DNA of 64,000 bases from Flavobacteriales bacterium (GTDB lineage Bacteria; Bacteroidota; Bacteroidia; Flavobacteriales; UBA7312): NCBI GenBank assembly GCA_016779995.1, contig JADHMO010000003.1:38733-102732 (forward strand), written 5' to 3'. Position 1 is the first letter of the stretch. The number at the start of each line of letters is the position of its first letter. Shown here piece by piece: positions 26,635-34,622 of the stretch. The notes under the pieces are model-generated. The model ran no database searches. It was not told where the DNA came from and was given only the letters and a program-made list of their open reading frames with translations. The position numbers were made by a program, and so were the translations under genes.

Positions 26635-27156
26635 ATGAAAAAATATATTATTATATCAATCTTTGCTATTTTACTTACATCTTGTAAGTTGTTAATAGGC
26701 TATAAGTCCTCTATAAACTACAATAAAAATGAGGTATTTGTCAAAGCACTCAATTATGGAATACCGAAAGAAAAAGTTTTTTTAAAAAATACATTTCCTA
26801 TTTCAACACATTTTGTAGGTCTAGATTTATATAACTCTAAAGGAGAATTAATTCATCTTCCATTATTTGATTCGTGTTCATACTCCCCAATAAACTTTAT
26901 TCTTAATCTAGATAGTACGACTAATATTTCTGCTTTGTCTTCAAAAACACATGAATTGTATCACACCAATTTAGCTTTATTCGAAAAGTTAATTCCACCC
27001 CAATTAGAAAAATCGGCTAGTGATTTTAATATCATTTTTTATTGGTCCTATAAATTTTACGGACCTACTAAATTATTTTTTAGACGATTGGGTCAAGCCA
27101 TTAATCAACACCCACATTTGAAATTTAATATTGTTTATGTAAATACGGACAATTAA
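26635..27156 (+). CDS. Lipoprotein of unknown function
   Basis: This 173-aa protein has a short signal peptide and lipobox (LLTSC, Cys17). The mature part is mixed alpha/beta without a motif I recognise (NYGIPKEKVFL, YNSKGELIHLPLFDSC). It lies in the same direction as the island genes, 36 bp after the CPNC protein and just before the SdpA-like remnant. It does not show the conserved residues I would expect of SdpA. Confidence 0.6.
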   Translation: MKKYIIISIFAILLTSCKLLIGYKSSINYNKNEVFVKALNYGIPKEKVFLKNTFPISTHFVGLDLYNSKGELIHLPLFDSCSYSPINFILNLDSTTNISALSSKTHELYHTNLALFEKLIPPQLEKSASDFNIIFYWSYKFYGPTKLFFRRLGQAINQHPHLKFNIVYVNTDN

Positions 27157-27163
27157 TCTAATA

Positions 27164-27192
27164 ATGAAAAAACTCATCTGTTTGTTGCTTTT
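27164..27192 (+). repeat. 29-bp direct repeat, copy 2
   Basis: One mismatch to 24594-24622. The match ends exactly where the SdpA-like remnant begins, marking a recombination junction. Confidence 0.8.
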
Positions 27193-27404
27193 CAGATATT
27201 ATCTCAGGCATTTATAATTGGCAATCATTAGATAAAATCGAAGATTTTTATTTATTAAATGCTGATACTTTAACTATTTCTAAAAATGATGCATTAAGCC
27301 TTAAAGGAAACTATTTAATAGTAAAAGAAGAAAGGGTTCCTTGGGCCTGGTCAAAAAATATCAATTCACAAAAGAAAAAATTCAAATTTATATCTATAAA
27401 ATAA
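27164..27404 (+). pseudogene. Chimeric remnant: signal-peptide start joined to a C-terminal SdpA-like fragment
   Basis: The ATG at 27164 starts a copied signal-peptide sequence that stops after 17 codons (TAA 27215). In another frame, 27192-27404 encodes a 70-residue C-terminal fragment (FSDIISGIYNWQSLDKIEDF..., LKGNYLIVKEERVPWAWSKN) whose TAA directly abuts the SdpB-like ATG. SdpA-family proteins, as I remember them, end with a similar V-x-x-x-x-VPWAW motif and precede sdpB, so this is probably the tail of a broken sdpA. The upstream part of the gene is gone or moved. Confidence 0.45.
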
Positions 27405-28265
27405 ATGTATTTATCTTCTTATAATATTGGTCGTTCAGTTTTAGCTTTGGGTACTGTTTTAACACTTTTATTTAACAGTAATTATGTTTTGTTTGGACTG
27501 GAAATAACATACAGTACTAATTTTGTTTATGATTATAATCTTTTTTATTTGTTAAGACATCATTTAATCTATGCTAAAATAATTTCGATTGTTATCTTGT
27601 TTTGGGTAATATTAGGCTTTTACCCTCGTATTACTGGTGTTTTACACTGGTATATTACTTTTAGTTTTTTTCTGAGTTGCGATATTATTGATGGCGGTGA
27701 TCATATAGCTTCAAATCTAACATTGCTTTTAATTCCAATAACATTGATGGATAATCGGATCAATCATTGGTATAGCGATACTAAAAAAAACATACCAAAA
27801 AAAGTAGTAAGTGATATTTTCTTTCTATTGATTTCGGTACAGGTGTGTGTAATATATTTACATGCTTTTGTAGGCAAACTTTTTGTCGAAGAATGGGTTA
27901 ATGGAACAGCCGTTTATTATTGGTTTACACACAATTTTTTTGGAGTAAATCCAAAGTTATTAAAGTTAACGGTGTATCTATGTTCAAATAATTTTATAGT
28001 AACATTTATCACATGGGGTACTTTAGCTTTAGAATTTTTTCTTTCAGCTTGTATTTTATTACACAGAAAAAATAATAATAGATATTTATTTTATGTAATG
28101 GGTATTCTTTTTCACACAAGTATAGCTTTTATTCATGGGTTAATTAGCTTTTATTTCACAATGTTTGCGGCTCTAACTTTATATTTAATACCTGCAAATT
28201 TGTCTATCGATGTCAAAACATTAAAATTCAAAAATATATGGAGGATTATCTTAAAACAATTTTAA
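27405..28265 (+). CDS. SdpB-like antimicrobial-peptide system membrane protein (HTTM family)
   Basis: This 286-aa polytopic protein has the features of the HTTM/SdpB group: NIGRSVLALGTVLTLLFN at the N-terminus, FYPRITGVLHWYITFSFF, CDIIDGGDHIASNLTLLLIP and LMDNRINHW. SdpB acts with SdpA to convert secreted pro-SdpC into the mature toxin in B. subtilis. The gene starts directly after the SdpA-like remnant and overlaps the SdpI-like gene by 28 bp, the A-B-I order expected of an Sdp system. Other HTTM proteins exist, but the DGGD-x-I and LLLIP-x-x-L-x-D-x-R patterns favour SdpB. Confidence 0.7.
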   Translation: MYLSSYNIGRSVLALGTVLTLLFNSNYVLFGLEITYSTNFVYDYNLFYLLRHHLIYAKIISIVILFWVILGFYPRITGVLHWYITFSFFLSCDIIDGGDHIASNLTLLLIPITLMDNRINHWYSDTKKNIPKKVVSDIFFLLISVQVCVIYLHAFVGKLFVEEWVNGTAVYYWFTHNFFGVNPKLLKLTVYLCSNNFIVTFITWGTLALEFFLSACILLHRKNNNRYLFYVMGILFHTSIAFIHGLISFYFTMFAALTLYLIPANLSIDVKTLKFKNIWRIILKQF

Positions 28266-28582
28266 TTGTAGATTTTGCAATTTTTTCTTCGCTTATCATT
28301 TATTATTTTATACCAAAAGATGAAATAAATCCAATCTTGGGATATAGAACTAAAAGAGCTATGAAGAATATTAATAACTGGAAGTTTGCCCAAAGCTTTT
28401 TTTCAAAAAATTGGCTTTATTCAATTCCGTTAATGTTAATAACACAATTACCTATTTTGATTAATAAAAAACTGTTTTATTTAGTGGAATGGTCATTAAT
28501 AAACTTTGCGATTTATACTATATATTTAATAGTAATTTTAGAATTAAAATTAAAAAAAATGGATAGTAAAAATAAGAAATAG
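28238..28582 (+). CDS. SdpI-like immunity protein (short form)
   Basis: This 114-aa protein has three hydrophobic helices and the SdpI signature NPILGYRTKRAMKNINNWKF (GYRT-x4-N-x2-N-x-W). SdpI is a membrane protein that protects producers from the SDP peptide in B. subtilis. This copy has only the SdpI domain and lacks the N-terminal DUF1648 part of the 207-aa B. subtilis protein, as many short homologues do. The ATG lies inside the SdpB-like gene (28-bp overlap), so the two are translationally coupled. Confidence 0.75.
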   Translation: MEDYLKTILIVDFAIFSSLIIYYFIPKDEINPILGYRTKRAMKNINNWKFAQSFFSKNWLYSIPLMLITQLPILINKKLFYLVEWSLINFAIYTIYLIVILELKLKKMDSKNKK

Positions 28583-28631
28583 CAGAACAAAGTAGTTTTC
28601 TTCAAAGAAAGTCCCATATTAAATTAAATCT

Positions 28632-29858
28632 ATGAAATATTTTAAATTATTTATACTCCTCTTACTCTGCTTGGGGTTAAATGCCCAAATCAATGAATCC
28701 GTTAATTTCAATAGTGGGGATTTATCTTTGAATGCAACTTTTAGCAGCCCATCTACTGAGGGGCCTTTCCCTGTTGCTATTCTTATTCATGGTTCAGGAG
28801 CTAACGATAGAGACCAAACACTATTGCTAACGGGTGGTAATGCACAATGTTTATATCCTTCCTTGCATAACCAAACCATTAAAAATTTTAAAGACTTATC
28901 AGAGCAATTACAAAGCCATGGTATTGCTGTTTTGCGTTATGATAAACGGTCGTTTACCTACGGATCAACACTTAATGCCGAGACCATTAGCCCTTATGAT
29001 TTTATTGATGATGTTAATGCAGCTATAGATTATGTGAAAACAAGAACTGATATTGATACTAATCGTATTTTTCTAATAGGTCATAGTCAAGGAGCTAACT
29101 TTAATCCCTTAGTAGCCAATGAAAGGAATGATATTGCTGCTTTTATTTCTATGGGTACAGTTTCAAGAGGAATAGATACTATTCTTGCTTTACAGTTTAG
29201 GCACTTGTACTATTATTGTTTAAATGATACCGCTCAAGGAGACGCTACATATAACCAGACTTTAAATGATTTTAGTGAAATACGAAATTTTACATGGTCT
29301 AATAACACCCCTTATCTTAATGTGTATCCGTTGTTTTGGCGTGATTGGATGGATATTACCGATTCTACCATATATCATTTTAACCAAGCTACGCAACCTA
29401 TGTTGTTTCTTCATGCCTCAGACGATTTTAATGTGCCTATTGAAGATGCTCAACTCCTACAAAATAACCTCAACTCAAATTTTGATTTCTATTATATGAA
29501 TGATCTTAATCATTATTTTACCGAATCAACAACTCCAACTTTAAGTGAGGCTGTGGGCGATACCATTTATTATTGGTTAAACAACAAATTTGGCCTTTCT
29601 TCAGTCAATAATGAATATTATAATCATGACTTATTACATTTGTCGTACTCTCATGATTTTATTCATTTAAGTAGCCCAACAGAAAGAATAATAGAACAAA
29701 TTAGCCTATTAAATATAGAGGGGAAGGAGGTTTATCACGAAATGAGTATAAATTCGTTTATATTTACTTTAAATAAAAATCGATTCTCTAATGGCTTTTA
29801 TGTTTTATCTGTAAAAATAGATGAGGATTTTGTATTTAAAAAAATACTAATTAATTGA
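28632..29858 (+). CDS. Secreted alpha/beta hydrolase with T9SS sorting domain
   Basis: This 408-aa protein has a signal peptide (to LNAQ) and an alpha/beta-hydrolase domain: oxyanion motif LIHGSGANDRD, nucleophile Ser152 in GHSQG, Asp264/265 in HASDDFNVP and His294 in DLNHYF. A C-terminal region of about 80 residues (EQISLLNIEGKEVY... GFYVLSVKIDEDFVFKKILIN in pieces) has the form of a type A T9SS tail. It would be exported by the SprA machinery to the surface or medium. The substrate is unknown; dienelactone-hydrolase/acylaminopeptidase-like proteins are the closest group. Confidence 0.85.
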   Translation: MKYFKLFILLLLCLGLNAQINESVNFNSGDLSLNATFSSPSTEGPFPVAILIHGSGANDRDQTLLLTGGNAQCLYPSLHNQTIKNFKDLSEQLQSHGIAVLRYDKRSFTYGSTLNAETISPYDFIDDVNAAIDYVKTRTDIDTNRIFLIGHSQGANFNPLVANERNDIAAFISMGTVSRGIDTILALQFRHLYYYCLNDTAQGDATYNQTLNDFSEIRNFTWSNNTPYLNVYPLFWRDWMDITDSTIYHFNQATQPMLFLHASDDFNVPIEDAQLLQNNLNSNFDFYYMNDLNHYFTESTTPTLSEAVGDTIYYWLNNKFGLSSVNNEYYNHDLLHLSYSHDFIHLSSPTERIIEQISLLNIEGKEVYHEMSINSFIFTLNKNRFSNGFYVLSVKIDEDFVFKKILIN

Positions 29859-30223
29859 AAGTAGGCTTTATAATTTACATCGATTCTTGGTGTCCGATGT
29901 GTGTACGTTTTGGGTCTTGGCTCAAACGTTTGGATATCTTCAATGGTATCCGTCAAGCCGATATACGAACTTATGAAGGCTCAGCTATTTCCAAAGAAAG
30001 AGGTTTAGAACAACTAGCATCTATCAACAGACATTCTCGTGTCTTTTACGGTTACGATAGCATCTGGCAAATCTTAGTCAGACTGCCTCTCTTGTGGTTG
30101 TTTGTTCCTGTCTTTTATATTTTAAAAGTGAGTCGGCTAGGGCATTGGGCTTATAAGGAATTGGCTATAAAGCGTCAGATTATTCCTTTGCATTGTAAAG
30201 AAGAAGACTGCCGCCCTAACTAG
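29855..30223 (+). CDS. DCC-family thiol-disulfide oxidoreductase-like protein (DUF393)
   Basis: This 122-aa protein has the DUF393 signature D-x2-C-x2-C (YIDSWCPMC, Cys13 and Cys16) near the N-terminus and a conserved RVFYGYDSIWQIL segment, then a hydrophobic helix. The family is named for this motif and is predicted to be redox active. The start is a TTG overlapping the hydrolase stop. It converges with the gene at 30216 and overlaps it by 8 bp. Confidence 0.82.
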   Translation: MKVGFIIYIDSWCPMCVRFGSWLKRLDIFNGIRQADIRTYEGSAISKERGLEQLASINRHSRVFYGYDSIWQILVRLPLLWLFVPVFYILKVSRLGHWAYKELAIKRQIIPLHCKEEDCRPN

Positions 30224-30713
30224 CGTTTTGGGCTTTCTTCATAGCCTTTGCTAGGGCTTGGTGCTCTTGACTGCCAAACAATACCTTTCTACCGTTGGTC
30301 AATTCTATTTGCAAACCTTTATCGCCACTGACGTTATATGCCTTGCTCTCAAAACCAAAGCGTATGCCCCAACCCCCAAACTCCTTTATGGGCGAGTAGG
30401 TACGGGCTTTATAGCTTTTGATATCTTCAAAGGGAATCAGTCGTTCTTTGATGTGTATGGGAAAAAACTGATAGTGCAATCCTTCAGAGCTAACTCTTAG
30501 CTTGAGCTTCATGAACCAAAACAATACGGGCAAACCTAAACCAACCAGTAGGGAAAAGGTAATTATACCCTCATCGCTGAGGGGTTTATCGCCAATGACA
30601 TTGCCCATCATAACTTGTTCGTAGATGCCGTACAAGGAAAATGCTGGAAAAAAAAGGATAACTAACCAAAGTAGTTTTTGTCTAAAATGCTGTTCTTCTC
30701 TGAAGTAGGTCAT
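30216..30713 (-). CDS. Membrane protein of DUF6141-like type
   Basis: This 165-aa protein has two N-terminal transmembrane helices and a C-terminal PH-like beta domain (LIPFEDIKSYKARTYSPIKE, then FGGWGIRF). The YxPIxEFGGWGIR pattern is the one I recall for DUF6141 proteins. Function unknown. A -7 box lies 5 bp upstream of its ATG. Confidence 0.7.
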   Translation of the reverse strand: MTYFREEQHFRQKLLWLVILFFPAFSLYGIYEQVMMGNVIGDKPLSDEGIITFSLLVGLGLPVLFWFMKLKLRVSSEGLHYQFFPIHIKERLIPFEDIKSYKARTYSPIKEFGGWGIRFGFESKAYNVSGDKGLQIELTNGRKVLFGSQEHQALAKAMKKAQNAS

Positions 30714-30717
30714 ACTC

Positions 30718-30725
30718 CAAAAATA
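30718..30725 (-). promoter_or_regulatory. Promoter -7 box of the DUF6141-like gene
   Basis: The minus strand reads TATTTTTG, fitting TAnnTTTG, 5 bp before the ATG. The transcript should be nearly leaderless. Confidence 0.45.
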
Positions 30726-30735
30726 AGATATAATA

Positions 30736-31086
30736 TCATTTTAAAGAGTCAGTTTTTAGAAATTTATTTTCAATGTCTTCTCTGCTGACTTCTTCATAAT
30801 GAATTTGTATTTGTCTTTCATCACAACCCACCAATTTATCTTCAGCTACCCAAGTAGCTGAGATGACACTTACGGTGTCTCCTTCTTCATTGAATTTTAG
30901 TGTTTTGGTTGCTTGTCCAAAAAAGATGCCCTTATCGATTTGCTTATCGACATACTCACTCATATCATTGATTTCTTCTGTTTCTTGTTCTTCTAAATCT
31001 TTGGCTTGTTTTTGACAATCGGAATGTGTACAGCTTGAGAGACCTATGCAAAATAGGGCATAGAATACTAGGGGTAAATGTTTCAT
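30736..31086 (-). CDS. Small lipoprotein of unknown function
   Basis: This 116-aa protein has a signal peptide and lipobox (GLSSC, Cys19). The mature part starts with a Glu-rich helix (KDLEEQETEEINDMSEYVD) and ends in a beta-rich half with a lone Cys (KLVGCDERQIQIHY). No family recognised. It sits between two minus-strand genes with its own gaps. Confidence 0.65.
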   Translation of the reverse strand: MKHLPLVFYALFCIGLSSCTHSDCQKQAKDLEEQETEEINDMSEYVDKQIDKGIFFGQATKTLKFNEEGDTVSVISATWVAEDKLVGCDERQIQIHYEEVSREDIENKFLKTDSLK

Positions 31087-31124
31087 AGTTTTAAGTTTAA
31101 TTTGTTAGTACTAAGTTAAAGCAT

Positions 31125-33146
31125 TTACTTTATTAAGTCAAGGACTGCTGGTAGCTCTGTAGTTGGTAACTGACAACTTTTGTTTTGGCAAAGGTAGAAG
31201 GTCGTTTGTCCTTCCAGCATTTTGTTTTGCAGCAAAGGTAATGGGCTATCGGTCGTGCTGCCTAATAGCAAGGTGTTGGGGGCATAGTGTTGTTTAAAGT
31301 CTAGGGCTTTTTGTAGGGCTTGAGTTCCAACAATAGCCACTTCATAAAAAGGGGCTATATAGTTTAGCATCAAGATAGCCCAATTGGAATAGCCTGAACC
31401 GTAAGAGGGCATATCGCTTTTGATGTTGTTCAATTGCAGTTGTGCCATATTCAAATAGTCGCTATTGTCTAAAAGTTGTCCTAAAGCAAATAGGTTATTG
31501 GCCATAACGGAAGACGATGCCGGCATGACGTTATCGTTAATTTCCATTTTACGAGCTACAAGGGGAGCGTCTAAGTCTGAGGTGAAGAAAAACATACCGC
31601 TCTGACTATCGTAAAAATGAGCGTGGCAATAGTCTGTTAAGTCCTTAGCCTTGTTGAGCCATTGCTCGTCAAAGGTCGCTTCGTACAAACGTATGAATGC
31701 CGAAATGGTCAAGGCATAATCTTCTAAAAAACCATTGATAGAAGACTGTCCGTCTTTGTAGCTGTGCCACAAACTATGGTCACTTTGACATTGTTTGTCT
31801 AGAATAAAACGGGCGTTTTTTATGGCAGTGTGCAAATAGTATGTGTTGCCAAAAGCTAAGTAGGCATCGGTATAGGCTTGGCACATAAGGGCGTTCCAAG
31901 AGGTTAAGGATTTATCGTCTAAAGCTGGGCGTGTGCGTTGTTCTCTTTCTTCTAACAATTTGCTTTGCCAGTGTTTGACTTTTTGCTGAAAGTCGTCTAA
32001 TTCTATATTTTCTTTTTTACAAAAGTCGGCATCGCTTTGGTCTTTGACTAAGATGTAATTGCCTTCTTCCCAATAGCCTTTGTGGTTGATGTTGTAGTAT
32101 TTAGCAAATAGGGGATAGTCTTGCCCCAAAAGGCTTTTGAGTTCTTCTTTTTTCCAGACGTAAAACTTACCTTCAACCCCTTCGCTATCGGCATCTAGGG
32201 CTGAATAGAACGCACCATTGTCGTGGCTCAACTCCCTTTCAACAAAGGCTAAAGTTTGCTCTACAATGTCCTTATACATTTCTTTGCCATAACAGCTAAA
32301 GGCTTCGCTATACAAACTCACCAATTGGGCGTTGTCGTACAGCATCTTTTCAAAGTGTGGCACTTTCCATAGCTTATCGGTAGAATAACGAGCAAAGCCA
32401 CCACCCACTTGGTCGTAAATGCCGCCCCAAGCCATTTTATCTAAAGTTAGCTGAACGTACTCACTCAGTTTGTTGTCTTGTTTGAGGTGTGCATAACGCA
32501 TCAAAAAAAGGTAGTTGTTGGGAATGGGGAATTTAGGTGCTCGGTTAGGGCCTCCCTCTTTGTAGTCGAATTGTTTGCTCCAATGCTCCAGGGTATTTTC
32601 CAAATCCTGCCAGCTGAAGTTGGGCTTTTCTTTATTGTAACTGACTAGCTCCGACTGTTGTATGCCTTTGGCTAACTTTTGGGCATAGTCTAGCATATCT
32701 TGTGGGCGTTGCTCGTAAAAATTGGCGACTTGATTAATCTGTTCTATCCATTGTTCTTTAGGGAAATAGGTGCCCCCCCAAACGGGTCTGGCATCAGGTA
32801 AAGCTATGCAGTTGAGTGGCCAGCCTCCACGCTGTTGCATGAGTTGAACAGCATTCATATAAACTTGGTCAATGTCTGGTCGTTCTTCTCTATCTACTTT
32901 GATATTTATGAAACGTTCATTCATGACTTGTGCCACTTGTTCGTCTTCAAAACTTTCGTGCTCCATAACGTGACACCAATGACAAGCCGAATAACCAATA
33001 CTAATAATAAGAAGTTTACCTTCTTCTTTCGCTTTGGCTAGGGTCTGTTCATTCCAAGGATACCAATCCACAGGGTTGTGGGCGTGTTGTAATAAATACG
33101 GACTGCTCTCATTGATAAGGGCGTTGGTATATTGATGTTCGTTCAT
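31125..33146 (-). CDS. Thioredoxin-domain protein of the YyaL/DUF255 family
   Basis: This 673-aa protein has the full family length. The N-terminal DUF255 thioredoxin-like domain shows [11 protein letters not shown] and the Cys pair C55/C58 in [16 protein letters not shown]. It is followed by a long alpha/alpha-toroid region with [27 protein letters not shown] and ALDADSEG. Human SPATA20 belongs to the same family. The biochemical role is not established, although a sugar-epimerase-like fold and redox activity have been proposed. The ATG at 33146 is the only start preceding the conserved N-terminus. Confidence 0.93.
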   Translation of the reverse strand: MNEHQYTNALINESSPYLLQHAHNPVDWYPWNEQTLAKAKEEGKLLIISIGYSACHWCHVMEHESFEDEQVAQVMNERFINIKVDREERPDIDQVYMNAVQLMQQRGGWPLNCIALPDARPVWGGTYFPKEQWIEQINQVANFYEQRPQDMLDYAQKLAKGIQQSELVSYNKEKPNFSWQDLENTLEHWSKQFDYKEGGPNRAPKFPIPNNYLFLMRYAHLKQDNKLSEYVQLTLDKMAWGGIYDQVGGGFARYSTDKLWKVPHFEKMLYDNAQLVSLYSEAFSCYGKEMYKDIVEQTLAFVERELSHDNGAFYSALDADSEGVEGKFYVWKKEELKSLLGQDYPLFAKYYNINHKGYWEEGNYILVKDQSDADFCKKENIELDDFQQKVKHWQSKLLEEREQRTRPALDDKSLTSWNALMCQAYTDAYLAFGNTYYLHTAIKNARFILDKQCQSDHSLWHSYKDGQSSINGFLEDYALTISAFIRLYEATFDEQWLNKAKDLTDYCHAHFYDSQSGMFFFTSDLDAPLVARKMEINDNVMPASSSVMANNLFALGQLLDNSDYLNMAQLQLNNIKSDMPSYGSGYSNWAILMLNYIAPFYEVAIVGTQALQKALDFKQHYAPNTLLLGSTTDSPLPLLQNKMLEGQTTFYLCQNKSCQLPTTELPAVLDLIK

Positions 33147-33168
33147 TTCAGTCGTTCCTCGAATGCAA

Positions 33169-33186
33169 GACTATTTGTAAATAGTC
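33169..33186. promoter_or_regulatory. Inverted repeat upstream of the YyaL-like gene
   Basis: GACTATTT-GT-AAATAGTC is an 8-bp inverted repeat centred about 31 bp upstream of the minus-strand ATG at 33146. Its left arm overlaps TAGTCTTG (minus strand), a one-mismatch -7 box. It could be an operator. It could also act as a weak terminator of the dipeptidase operon from the other side, but no T-run supports this. Confidence 0.3.
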
Positions 33187-33231
33187 AAAGGCGATGATGT
33201 TATGGTGTTGCTGCTAATACGAATTGGAGAA

Positions 33232-34620
33232 TTATTGATTTAACTCTCTAAACTTAGCAAAAAAGTGTGGAATAGTTTCTATGCCTTTGAAATAGTTGAA
33301 TAAACCGTAGTGTTCATTAGGAGAATGGATAGCGTCGCTGTCCAAGCCAAAGCCCATAAGAATAGACTTTACACCAAGTTCTTTTTCAAATAGAGCTACA
33401 ATAGGAATACTACCTCCACTTCTTATGGGTACAGGTTTTTTGCCGTAGGTAGCCTCCATAGCAGCACTCGCTGATAAGTAAGCTGGGCTATCTGTAGGTG
33501 CTACATAAGGTTCTCCTCCATGATGTGGGCGTACTTCTACTTTTACACTCTTTGGCGCAATGGCTTTGAAATGGTCTTCAAATAACTTAGTAATTTCTTC
33601 ATCGGTTTGATTAGGAACTAAACGCATAGAAATTTTAGCAAATGCTTTGGAGGCAATGACTGTTTTTGCACCTTCTCCAGTATATCCGCCCCATATACCA
33701 TTAACGTCAAGGGTAGGGCGTATGCCTGTTCTTTCCATAGTTGTATAGCCTTCTTCACCATGAATATCGCTGAGGTCTAAGGTCTTTTTATAGTGCTCTA
33801 AAGAAAAGGGTGCTCTTGCCATATCGGCTCTTTCTTGGGAAGATAATTCGACCACTTTATCATAAAACCCAGGTATGCTGATGTGGTTATTCTCATCTTT
33901 CATAGATGCTATCATTTCACATAATATATTAATGGGGTTGGCAACAGCACCACCATATAATCCAGAATGTAAATCTCGATTTGGACCCGTAACTTCAACT
34001 TCTACATAGCTCAATCCTTTAAGACCCGTAGTGATGGATGGCGTGTTGTTAGCAATGATTCCTGTATCAGATATAAGAATAGCATCGCACTTAAGACGTG
34101 CTTTGTTGGCTTTAACAAAATCACCCAAATTATCAGAACCGACTTCTTCTTCTCCTTCTATCATAAACTTGACATTACAGACTAAAGAGTTGGTTTGCAT
34201 CATCAACTCAAATGCTTTGACGTGCATAAACATTTGTCCTTTATCATCGCATGCTCCACGAGCAAAAATAGCACCGTCTGGGTGTATGTCCGTGGTTTTA
34301 ATAACAGGTTCGAAAGGGCCACTTTCCCAAAGCTCTAAGGGGTCGGCAGGTTGAACATCATAATGACCATAGACTAAAACAGTAGGTAGCTGAGGGTCAA
34401 TGATTTTTTCACCATAGACAATAGGGTATCCTTTAGTGGGGCATATTTCTACCTTGTCGGCACCAGCTTTGACTAAATGGTCTTTGACTGATTCGGCACA
34501 AGCGTTCACATCTTGGCTGTAAGCAGGGTCTGCACTAATGGAAGGAATTCTGAGTAAATCCATTAATTCTTCTACGAATCGGTCTTTGTGTTCTTGAATG
34601 TATGTCTTAATGTGTTCCAT
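33232..34620 (-). CDS. M20 family dipeptidase
   Basis: This 462-aa metallopeptidase of the M20/ArgE/DapE/CNDP-like group has metal ligands in YGHYDVQPADP (His, Asp), ARGACDDKGQ (bridging Asp) and EGEEEVGS (catalytic Glu and metal Glu). A dimerisation domain follows. It would hydrolyse dipeptides in the cytoplasm. It lies 2 bp after gpmI on the minus strand, so both are in one operon. Confidence 0.92.
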   Translation of the reverse strand: MEHIKTYIQEHKDRFVEELMDLLRIPSISADPAYSQDVNACAESVKDHLVKAGADKVEICPTKGYPIVYGEKIIDPQLPTVLVYGHYDVQPADPLELWESGPFEPVIKTTDIHPDGAIFARGACDDKGQMFMHVKAFELMMQTNSLVCNVKFMIEGEEEVGSDNLGDFVKANKARLKCDAILISDTGIIANNTPSITTGLKGLSYVEVEVTGPNRDLHSGLYGGAVANPINILCEMIASMKDENNHISIPGFYDKVVELSSQERADMARAPFSLEHYKKTLDLSDIHGEEGYTTMERTGIRPTLDVNGIWGGYTGEGAKTVIASKAFAKISMRLVPNQTDEEITKLFEDHFKAIAPKSVKVEVRPHHGGEPYVAPTDSPAYLSASAAMEATYGKKPVPIRSGGSIPIVALFEKELGVKSILMGFGLDSDAIHSPNEHYGLFNYFKGIETIPHFFAKFRELNQ

Positions 34621-34622
34621 AA

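Noticed and set aside
26635..27156. Lipoprotein as the SdpA protein of the island
   Set aside because: It has a lipobox and lacks the VPWAW-type ending; that ending is found instead in the fragment just before the SdpB-like gene.
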